This document shows positions 26,201 through 37,921 of a stretch of DNA of 64,000 nt, piece by piece; the stretch's first letter is position 1, and each line of letters starts with the position of its first letter. The notes below the pieces were generated by a model. The model made no database searches and had not been told where the DNA came from. It saw nothing but the letters and a program-made list of their open reading frames with translations. The DNA comes from Callorhinus ursinus (taxonomy: Eukaryota; Chordata; Mammalia; Carnivora; Otariidae), in assembly GCF_003265705.1 (NCBI RefSeq), contig NW_020313288.1:62001-126000 (forward strand), given 5' to 3'. The position numbers and the translations under genes were made by a program.

Positions 26201-29200
26201 TCACATCCTAGGTCACAAATCAGGTCTCAACTGGTACCAAAAGATTAGGATCATTCCCTGCATCTTTTCAGACCACAATGCTTTGAAACTAGAACTCAAT
26301 CACAAGAGGAAAGTCGGAAAGAACTCAAATACATGGAAGCTAAAGAGCATCCTACTAAAGAATGAATGGGTCAACCAGGAAATTAAAGAAGAATTAAAAA
26401 AATTCATGGGAACCAATGAAAATGAAAACACAACTGTCCAAAATCTTTGGGATACAGCAAAGGCAGTCCTGAGAGGAAAGTATATAGCAATACAAGCCTT
26501 TCTCAAGAAACAAGAAAGGTCTCAAATACACAACCTAACCCTACACGTAAAGGAGCTGGAGAAAGAACAGCAAATAAAGCCTAAACCCAGCAGGAGAAGA
26601 GAAATAATAAAGATCAGAGCAGAAATCAATGAAATAGAAACCAAAAGCACAGTAGAACAGACCCACGAAACTAGGAGCTGGTTCTTTGAAAGAATTAACA
26701 AGATTGATAAAACCCTGGCCAGACTGATCAAAAAGAAAAGAGAAATGACCCAAATCCACAAAATCATGAATGAAAGGGGAGAGATCACAACCAACACCAA
26801 AGAAATACAAACAATTCTAAGAACATATTATGAGCAACTCTATGCCAGCAAATTAGATAACCTGGAAGAAATGGGTGCATTCCTAGAGATGTATCAACTA
26901 CCAAAACTGAACCAGGAAGAAATAGAAAACCTGAACAGACCTATAACCACTAAGAAAATTGAAGCAGTCATCAAAAATCTCCCAAGAAACAAAAGCCCAG
27001 GGCCAGATGGCTTCCCAGGAGAATTCTATCAGACATTTCAAGAAGAATTAATATCTATTCTCCTGAAACTGTTCCAAAAAATAGAAATGGAAGGAAAACT
27101 TCCAAATTCATTTTATGAGGCCACCATTACCTTGATCCCAAAACCAGACAAAGATCCCATCAAAAAGGAGAATTACAGGCCAATATCCTTGATGAACATG
27201 GATGCAAAAATTCTCACCAAAATACTAGCCAATAGGATGCAACAGTACATTAAAAGGATTATTCACCACGACCAAGTAGGATTTATCCCTGGGCTGCAAG
27301 GCTGGTTCAACATCCGCAAATCAATCAACGTGATACAATACATTAACAAATGAAAGAACAAGAATCATATGATCCTCTCAATAGATGCAGAAAAAACATT
27401 TGACAAAGTACAGCATCCTTTCTTGATCAAAACTCTTCAGAGTATAGGGATAGAGGGTACATACCTCAATATCATAAAAGCCATCTATGAAAAACCTACA
27501 GCGAATATCATTCTCAATGGGGAAAAGCTGAGAGCTTTTCCCCTAAGGTCAGGAACGCGGCAGGGATGTTCACTCTCACCACTGCTATTCAACATAATAT
27601 TAGAAGTCCTAGCCACAGCAATCAGACAACAAAAAGAAATCAAAGACATCCAAATCGGCAAAGAGGAAGTCAAACTCTCACTTTTTGCAGATGATATGAT
27701 ACTTTATGTGGAAAACCCAAAAGACTCAACCCCAAAACTGCTAGAACTCATACAGGAATTCAGTCAAGTAGCAGGCTATAAAATCAATGCACAGAAATCA
27801 GTGGCATTCCTATACACCAACAACAAGACAGAAGAGAGACAAATCAAGGAGTCGATCCCATTCACAATTGCACCCAAAACCATAAGATACCTAGGAATAA
27901 ATTTAACCAAAGAGGCAAAGGATCTGTACTCAGAAAACTATAAAATACTCAGGAAAGAAATTGAAGAAGACACAAAGAAATGGAAAAACGTTCCATGCTC
28001 ATGGATTGGGAGAATCAACATTGTGAAATGTCAATGCTACCTAGAGCAATCTACACATTCAATGCAATCCCCATCAAAATATCATCCACTTTTTTTCAAA
28101 GAAATGGAACAAATAATCCTAAAATTTGTATGGAACCAGAAGAGACCCCGAATAGCCAGAGGAATACTGAAAAAGAAAAGCAAAGCTGGCGGCATCACAA
28201 TTCCGGACTTCCAGCTCTATTACAAAGCTGTCATCATCAAGACAGTATGGTACTGGCACAAAAACAGACACATAGATCAATGGAACAGAATCGAGAGCCC
28301 AGAAATGGACCTTCAACTCTATGGTCAACTTATCTTTGACAAAGCAGGAAAGAATGTCTAATGGCAAAAAGACAGTCTCTTCAACAAATGGTGTTGGGAA
28401 AATTGGACAGCCACATGCAGAAGAATGAAACTGGACCATTTCCTTACACCACACACAAAAATAGACTCAAAATGGATGAAAGACCTAAACGTGAGAAAGG
28501 AGTCCATCCAAATCCTAAAGGAGAACACAGGTAGCAACCTCTTCGACCTCAGCCGCAGCAACTTCTTCCTAGACACATCGCCAAAGGCACGGGAAGCCAG
28601 GGCAAAAATGAACTATTGGGATTTCATCAAGATAAAAAGCTTTTGCACAGCAAAAGAAACAGTCCACAAAACCAAAAGACAACCGACAGAATGGGAGAAA
28701 ATATTTGCAAATGACATATCAGATAAAGGGCTAGTATCCAAAATCTATAAAGAAATTCTGAAACTCAACACCCAAAGAACAAATAATCCAATCAAGAAAT
28801 GGGCAGAAGACATGAACAGACATTTCTCCAAAGAAGACATCCAAATGGCCAACAGGCACATGAAAAAGTGCTCAACATCGCTCGGCATCAGGGAAATCCA
28901 AATCAAAACCTCCATGAGATACCACCTCACACCAGTCAGAATGGCTAAAATTAACAAGTCAGGGAATGACAGATGTTGGCGGGGATGTGGAGAAAGGGGA
29001 ACCCTCCTACACTGTTGGTGGGAATGCAAGCTGGTGCAACACCTCAGGAAAACAGTATGGAGGTTCCTCAAACAGTTGAAATTAGAGCTACCGTTCGATC
29101 CAGCAATTGCACTACTGGGTATTTACCCCAAAGATACAAATGTAGGGACCCGAATGGGTATGTGCACCCCAATGTTTATAGCAGCAATGTCCACAATAGC

Positions 29201-32200
29201 CAAACTGTGGAAAGAACCAAGATGTCCATCGATAGATGAATGGATAAAGAAGAAGTGGTATATATACACAATGGAATATTATGCAGCCATCAAAAGGATT
29301 GAGATCTTGCCATTTGCAATGACGTGGATGGAACTGGAGGGTGTTATGCTGAGTGAAAGAAGTCAGTCAGAGAAAGACATGTATCATATGACCTCACTGA
29401 TATGAGGAATTCTTAATCTCAGGAACAAACTGAGGGTTGCTGGAGTGGTCGGGGGTGGGAGGGATGGGGTGGCTGGGTGATGGACATTGGGGAAGAAATG
29501 TGCTACGGTGAGCGCTGTGAATTGTGTAAGACTGTTGAATCACAGATCTGTACTTCTGAAACAAATAACGCAACATATTTTAAGAAAAAAGAAAAAGAAG
29601 AAGATAGCAGGAGAGGAAGAATGAAGGGGAGTAAGTCAGAGGGGGAGACGAACCAGGAGAGATGATGGACTCTTAAAAACAAACTGAGGTTTCTGGAGGG
29701 GAGGAGGGTGGGGGGATGGGTTAGCCTGGTGATGGGTATTGAGGAGGGCACATTCTGCATGGAGCACTGGGTGTTATGAACAAACAATGAATCATGGAAC
29801 AGTACACCAAAACAAATGATGTAATATATGGTGATTAACATAACAATAAAAAATTAAAAAAAAAGAAACATTAGATTAGCAACAGACCTATCCACAGAGA
29901 CCTGACAGGCAAGAAAGGACTGGCATGATATATTCAGTGCACTAAATGAGAAAAATATGCAGCCAAGAATACTATATCCATCTAGGCTGGCACTGAAAAT
30001 AGAAGGAGAGATAAAAAGCTTCTAGGACAAACAAAAACATCTGTTTCCTGGAAACAAATGAAAACGAAAACACAACTGTTCAAAATCCTTGGGATGCAGC
30101 AAAAGCAGTCCTAAGAGGAAAGTATATAGCAATACAAGCCTTTCTCAAGAAACAAGAAAGGTCTCAAATACACAACCTAACCCTACACCTAAAGGAGCTG
30201 GAGAAAGAACCGCAAATAAATCCTAAACCCGGCAGGAGAAGAGAAATCATAAAGATCAGAGCAGAAATCAATGAAATAGAAACCAAAAGAACAGTAGAAC
30301 AGATCAACGAAACTAGGAGCTGGTTCTTTGAAAGAATTAACAAGATTGATAAACCCCTGGCCAGACTTATCAAAAAGAAATGAGAAATGACCCAAATCAA
30401 CAAAATCATGAATGAAAAAGGAGCGATTGCAACCAACACCAAAGAAATACAATTATAAGAACCTATTATGAGCAACTCTATGCCAGCAAATTAGATAATC
30501 TGGAAGAAGTGGATGCATTCCTAGAGATGTATCAACTACCAAAACTGAACCAGGAAGAAATAGAAAACCTGAACAGACCTATAGCCACTAAGGAAACTGA
30601 AGTAGTCATCGAAAATCTCCCAAGAAACAAAAGCCCAGGGCCAGATGGCTTCCTAGGGGAATTCTACCAAACATTTCAAGAAGAATTAATACCTATTCTT
30701 CTGAAACTGTTCCAAAAGTAGAAATGGAAGAAAAACTTCCAAACTCGTTTTATGAGGCCACCATTATCTTGATCCCAAAACCAGCCAAAGACCTCATCAT
30801 AAAGGAGAATTACAGGCGGAGCAAGATGGCGGAGGAGTAGGAGACCTGGATTTTGTCTGGTCTCAGGAATTCAGCTGAATAGGGATCAAACCATTCTGAA
30901 CACCTACGAACTCACAGGAGATCGAAGAAAAGAATACCAACAACTCTCTGAACAGAAAAGCGACCACTTTCTGGAAGGTAGGATGTACAGAGAAGTGAAT
31001 CCGAGGTGATATTCGGGAGGATAGATGGTGGAGGAGGGGGCCTCCGACGGCCACTTCTGGCAAGTGATAGAGCCGCGGAGCACAAAATCGGAACTTTTAG
31101 AAGTCGGCTCCGCTGAGGGACGTCGCTCCAGTGGCTAAGCGGGGGGTGGAACCCTCGCAGGACAGAGTGGTCTCAGGACCCTCAGGTTCACAGAAAGAAT
31201 GGGGGTGCCTGAGTGCGGCAGAGCTCCCGGGTATCAGAGCAGGGAAGCCGGCTGCAGAGACGGAGCCAATGCGCAGGTTCTCAGCTCGGGGTGGCCATAA
31301 ACTGTGACCCGCGGCCCAGTCGGGCCACTGCTCCTCCAGCAGGGACCCAACAAGCGGCAGATCTGGGGAGACTCCCCTTCCTCTCCCGAGAGGAGCGGCG
31401 TGGGAGGGCACCGCAGGGATCTGCTGTGTTTGGAGACCCCACACCGAGTCGGGTGCCAGAGATAGAAATGCTCAGTCACAGGCCAGGTGAGCATGGAGTG
31501 CGGCCAGAGACCGGGGAGACGGGAGTGATTGACTGCTTTTCTCCGGGGGGTGCACTGAGGAGCGAGGCCCCGAGTACTCGGCTCCTCCCGGGCAGAGATG
31601 GGGAGGACCCCATTTTCAGTCTCGTCCTCCAAAGCTGTACGGAAAGCTTGCAGGGAACAAAAGCTCCTGAGAGCAAACCCGAGCAGATTCCTTACCCTGG
31701 ACCAGGCAAGGGTGGGGCAATTCTGCCTCTGACAAAGACATTTGGGAACCACGGCAACAGGCCCCTCCCCCAGAAGGTCAGCAAGAACAGCCAGCCAAGA
31801 CCAAGTTTACCGATCAATGAGAACGGGAGAACTCCAGCGCTAGGGGAATACTGCACATAGAATTCATGGCTTTTTTTACCATGATTCATTAGTCTTTCAA
31901 AGTTAATTATTTTTGAAATGTTTTTTTTTTAATTTTTCTTTTTCCCTTTTTCAACCAACATCTTATCAATCCCTTTTTTAAAAAAACATTTTTATTTCAT
32001 TTTTAGAGTCATATTCTAACCCTTCATAGTAGTTACCCTTATTTTTGGCAAATATATATAAGTTGTTCTCTCTTTAAAATTTTGAGATACAGTTTCTTCT
32101 AACATATCACAAATACCCTAAATCACTAGTGTATGGCTTTATTCTAGTCTCCTGCCTGATCAAATTCTCTCCTCTTTTTTTTTCATTCCTTCTTTCTTTC

Positions 32201-35200
32201 TTTTTAATCCTCTTCCTTCTTTTTTCAAACACCTTATCAATTCCTTTTTTAAAATTTTTTATAATTTTCATCTTTACAGTCATATACCATCCCTTCATCG
32301 TATCAACCCTTATTTTGTACATATATAAGTCTTTCTTTCTTTAAAATTTTAGGAGGCACTTTCTTCTAACAAACCAAAATACACCCAAAACCTAGTGTGT
32401 GGCACTGATCTATGCACCAGCCTAATCATATTCGATCATATTCTGTTTTTTTTGTTTTGTTCTGTTTTTGTTTGTTTTTATCTTTTTCTTTTTTTTTTTT
32501 TTTCTCTTTCTTTTCCTTTCTTTTCCCCTGCTTTCAAGTCTTTTCTGATTTATTTAGAGTATATTTTCTGGGGATGATGTTAACCTGTTAGCATTTTGTT
32601 CTATCATTCATCTATTCTCCTCTGGACAAAATGACAAGATGGAAAAATCACCTCAACAAAAGAACAAGAGGTAGAACCATCTGCCAGGCAACTACTCAAT
32701 ACAGACATTAGTACGATGTCGGACATAGAGTTCAGAATGATGATTTTAAAGATACTACCTGGGCTTGAAAAAAGCATGGAGGTTATTAGAGAAACCCTTT
32801 CTGGAGAAATAAAAGAACTAAAATCTAACCAAGTCGAAATCAAAAAGGCTATTAATGAGGTGCAATAAAAAATGGGGGCACTAACTGCTAGGATAAATGA
32901 TGCAGAAGAGAGAATTAGTGATATAGAAGACCGATGCTAGGATAAATGATGCAGAAGAGAGAATTAGTGATATAGAAGACCGAATGATGGAAAATAAGGA
33001 AGCTGAGGAAAAGAGAGATAAACAACTACTGGATCACGAGGCCAGAATTTGAGAAATAAGAGATACGATAAGACGAAACAACATTAGAATAATTGGGATC
33101 CCAGAAAAAGAAGGGGGGGCAGAAGGTATATTGGAGCAAATTATAGCAGAGAACGTCCCTAATGTGGGGAAGGGAACAGGCATCAAAATCAAGGAGGCAC
33201 AGAGAACCCCTCTCAAAATCAATAAAAATAGGTCAACACCCCGACATCTAATAGTAAAACTTACGAGTCTCAGAGACAAAGAGAAAATCTTGAAAGCAGC
33301 TCGGGAGAGGAGATATGTAACCTATAATGGTAGAAACATTAGATTGGCAACAGACATACCCACAGAGACCTGGCAGGCCAGAAAGGACTGGCATTATATC
33401 TTCAGAGCACTAAACGAGAAAAATATGCAGCCGAGAATACTATATCCAGCTAGGCTGTCAGTGAAAATAGAAGGAGAGATAAAAACCTTCCAGGACAAAC
33501 AAAAACGAAAGGATTGGCAAACACAAAACCAGCCCTCCAAGAAATATTGAAAGGGGTCCTCTAAGCAAAGAGAGAGCCTAAAAGCAACATAGATCAGAAA
33601 GGAACACAGACAATATACACTAAGTTATCTTACAGGCAATAAAATGGCACTAAATTCATATCTTTCAAAAGCTACCCTGAATGTAAATGGGCTAAATGCC
33701 CCAATCAAAAGCCACAGGCTATCAGATTGGATTAAAAAACAAGAAACATCGATGTGCTGTCTGCAAGAGACTCATTTTAGACCCAAAGACACCCCCAGAT
33801 TGAAAGTGAGGGGGTGGAAAACCATTTACCATGCCAATGGACACCAAAAGAAAACTGGGGTGGCAATCTTTATATCAGACAAATTAGATTTTAAAACAAA
33901 GACTGCAAAAAGAGAGGAGGGAGGACACTATATCCTACTTAAAGAGTCTATCCAACAAGAAGATCTAACAATTGTACATATCTATGCCCCGAACATGGGA
34001 GCAGCCAATTATATAAGGCAATTAATAACAAAAGCAAAGAAACACATTAACAATACAATAATAGTGGTGGACTTTAACACCCCCCTGACTGAAATGGACA
34101 GACCATCTAAGCAAAAGATCAACAAGGAAATAAAGACTTTAAATGACACACTAGACCAAATGGACTTCACAGACATTCAGAACATTCAAACGCAAAGCAA
34201 CGGAATACACATTCTTCTCTAGTGCCCATGGAACATTCTCCGGAATTGATCACATCCTAGGTTACAAATCAGGTATCAACCGGTACCAAAAGATTGGGAT
34301 TATTCCCTGCATATTTTCAGACCACAATGCTTTGAAACTAGAACTCAATCACAAGAGGAAAGTCGGAAAGAACTCAAATACATGGAGGCTAAAGAGCATC
34401 CTACTAAAGAATGAATGGGTCAACCAGGAAATTAAGGAAGAATTAAAAAAATTCATGGAAACCAATGAAAATGAAAACACAACTGTTCCAAATCTTTGGG
34501 ATGCAGCAAAGGCAGTCCTAAGAGGAAAGTATATAGCAATACAAGCCTTTCTCAAGAAACAAGAAAGGTCTCAAATACACAACCTAACCCTACACCTAAA
34601 GGAGCTAGAGAAAAAACAGCAACTAAAGCCTAAACCCAGCAGGAGAAGAGAAATAATAAAGATCAGAGCAGAAATCAATGAACTAGAAACGAAAACAACA
34701 GTAGAACAGACCCACGAAACTAGGAGCTGGTTCTTTGAAATTAACAAGATTGATAAACCCCTGGCCAGACTGATCCAAAAGAAAAGAGAAATGACCCAAA
34801 TCCACAAAATCATGAATGCAAGAGGAGAGATCACAACCAACACCAAAGAACTACAAACAATTATAAGAACTTATTATGAGCAAATATATGCCAGCAAATT
34901 AGATAACCTGGAAGAAATGGGTGCATTCCTAGAGATGTATCAACTACCAAAATTAAACCAGGAAGAAATAGAAAACCTGAACAGCCCTATAACCACTAAG
35001 GAAATTGAAGCAGTCATCAAAAATCTCCCAAGAAACAAAAGCCCAGGGCCAAATGGCTTCCCAGGGGAATTCTACCAAACATTTAAAGAAGAATTAATAC
35101 CTATTCTCCTGAAACTGTTCCAAAAGATAGAAATGGAAGGAAAATTTCCAAACTCATTTTATGAGAGCACCATTACCTTGATCCCTAAACCAAAGACCCC

Positions 35201-37818
35201 ATCAAAAAGGAGAATTACAGACCATTATCCTTGATGAGCATGGATGCAAAAATTCTCACCAAAATACTAGCCAATCGGATTCATCAGTACATTGAAAGGA
35301 TTATTCACAATGACCAAGTGGGATTTATCCCTGGGCTGCAAGGTTGGTTGAACATCCGCCAATCAATCAACGTGATACAATATATTAACAAAAGAAAGAA
35401 CAAGAATCGTATTATCCTCTCAATAGATGCAGAAAAAGCATTTGACAAAGTACAGCATCCTTTCTTGATCAAAACTCTTCAGAGTATAGGGATAGAGGGT
35501 ACATACCTCAATATCATAAAAGCCATCTATGAAAAACCTACAGTGCATATCATTCTCAGTGCGGAAAAGCTGAGAGCTTTCCCCCTAAGGTCAGGAACGC
35601 GACAGTGATGTCCACTCTCACCACTGCTATTCAACATAGTATTAGAAGTCCTAGCCACTGCAATCAGACAACAAAAGGAAATCAAAGGCATCCAAATCAG
35701 CAAAGAAGAAGTCAAATTCTCACTCTTTGCAGATGATATGATACTGTATGTGGAAAACCCAAAAGACTCCACCCCAAAACTGCTAGAACTCATACAGGAA
35801 TTCAGTAAAATGGAAGGATATAAAATCAATGCACAGAAATCAGTGGCATTCCTATACACCAGCAAGACAGAAGAAAGAGAAATGAAGGAGTCGATCCCAT
35901 TTACAATTGCCCCCAAAACCATTGGATACCTAGGAATAAATCTAACCAAAGAGGCAAAGGATCTGTACTCAGAAAACCATAAAATACTCATGAAAGAAAT
36001 TGAAGAAGACACAAAGAAATGGAAAAACGTTCCATGTCATGGATTGGAAGAACAAACATTGTGAAGATGTCAATGCTACCTAGAGCAATCTACACATTCA
36101 ATGCAATCCCCATCAAAATACCATCCACTTTTTTCAAAGAAATGGAACAAATAATCCTAAAATTTGTATGGAACCAGAAGAGACCCCGAATAGCCAGAGG
36201 AATCTTGAAAAAGAAAAGCAAACCTGGCGGCATCACAATTCCGGACTTCCAGCTCTATTACAAACCCGTCATCATCAAGACAGTATGGTATTGGCACAAA
36301 AACAGACACATAGATCAATGGAACAGAATCGAGAGCCCAGAAATGGACCCTCAACTCTATGGTCAGCTAATCTTCAACAAAGAAGGAAAGAATGTCCAAT
36401 GGCAAAAAGACAGTCTCTTCAACAAATGGTGTTGGGAAAATTGGACAGCCACATGCAGAAGAATGAAACTGGACCATTTCCTTACACCACACACAAAAAT
36501 AGACTCTAAATGGTTGAAAGACCTAAACGTGAGACAGGAGTCCATCAAAATCCTAAAGGAGAACACAGGCAGCAACCTCTTCGACCTCAGCCGCAGCAAC
36601 TTCTTCCTAGTAACATCGCCAAAGGCAGGGGAAGAAAGGGCAAAAATGAACTATTGGGACTTCATCAAGTTAAAAAGCTTTTGCACAGCAAAAGAAACAG
36701 TCAACAAAACCAAAAGACAACCGACAGAATGGGAGAAGATATTTGCAAATGACATATCAGATGAAGGACTAGTACCCAAAATCTATAAAGAAGTTCTTAA
36801 ACTCAACACCCAAAGAACAAATGATCCAATCAAGAAATGGGCAGAAGAAATAAAGAGACATTTTTCCAAAGAAGACATCCAAATGGCCAACAGACACATG
36901 AAAAAGTGCTCAACATCACTCAGCATCAGGGAAATCCAAATCAAAACCTCAATGAGATACCACCTCACACCAGTCAGAATGGCTAAAATTAACAAGTCAG
37001 GAAATTACAGATGTTGGCGGGGATGCGGAGAAAGGGGAACCCTCCTACACTGTTGGTGGGAATGCAAGCTGGTGCAGCCACTCTGGAAGGAGGTTTCTTA
37101 AAAAGTTGAAAATAGAGCTACCATACAATCCAGCAATTGCACTACTGGGTATTTACCCCAAAGATACAAATGTAGGGATCTGAAGGGGTACGTGCACCCC
37201 AATGTTTATAGCAGTAATGTCCACAATAGCCAAACTGTGGAAAGACCCAAGATGTTCATCGACAGATGAATGGATAAAAGAGTGGTATATATATACAATG
37301 GAATATTATGCAGCCATCAAAAGGAACAAAATCTTGCCATTTGCAACGACATGGATAGAACTGGAGGGTACTATGATGAGCGAAATAATTCAGTCAGAGA
37401 AAGACATGTATCATATGACCTCACTGATATGAGGAATTCTTAATCTCAGGAAACAAACTGAGGGTTGCTGGAGTGGTGGGGGGTGGGAGGGATGGGGTGG
37501 CTGGGTGATAGACATTGGGGAGGGTATGTGCTATGGTGAGTGCTGTGAATTGTGTAAGACTGTTGAATCACAGACTTGTACCTCTGAAACAAATAATACA
37601 TTATATGTTAAAAAAATTAAAAAAGAAGAAGATAGCAGGAGTGGAAGAATGAAGGGGGGAAATCGGAGGGGAGATAAACCATGAGAGACTATGGACTCTG
37701 AGAAACAAACTGAGGGTTCTAGAGGGGAGGGGGTGTGGGGATGGGTTAGCCTGGTGATAGATATTAAAGAGGGCACGTTGTGCAAAAGAAAAAAGAAAGA
37801 AAGAAAGAAAGAAAGAAA

Positions 37819-37866
<48 letters not shown>

Positions 37867-37877
37867 NNNNNNNNNNA

Positions 37878-37921
<44 letters not shown>

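Larger units (their letters stand above)
22768..29863 (+). mobile_element. L1-C: full-length, nearly intact LINE-1 with 15-bp TSD
   Basis: It has a 5' UTR at 22768-24611, ORF1 at 24612-25508, ORF2 at 25590-29405 and a 3' UTR with A tail to 29863. TSD AGAAACATTAGATTA is at 22753-22767 and 29864-29878. The perfect TSD and few disabling changes mark a young insertion into L1-B. A 36-bp tandem duplication lies in its 5' UTR (23591-23662). The element is not competent as it stands because of stops in both ORFs. Confidence 0.96.
30815..37790 (+). mobile_element. L1-D: nearly full-length LINE-1 inserted in L1-B ORF2
   Basis: Its 5' end (GGCGGAGCAAGATGGCGGAG) abuts L1-B ORF2 text ending AAAGGAGAATTACAG. 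It has a 5' UTR to 32630, ORF1 and ORF2 regions, then a 3' UTR that ends in AGGGCACGTTGTGC before (GAAA)n. The G-rich segment 37724-37745 is a candidate G-quadruplex. No right-hand TSD or remaining L1-B ORF2 is seen after it, so its 3' part may belong to L1-B through recombination. Confidence 0.88.

Noticed and set aside
4327..37790. CRISPR-like or satellite repetition from repeated segments
   Set aside because: The repetition is explained by several L1 copies with TSDs. There is no regular repeat-spacer unit.
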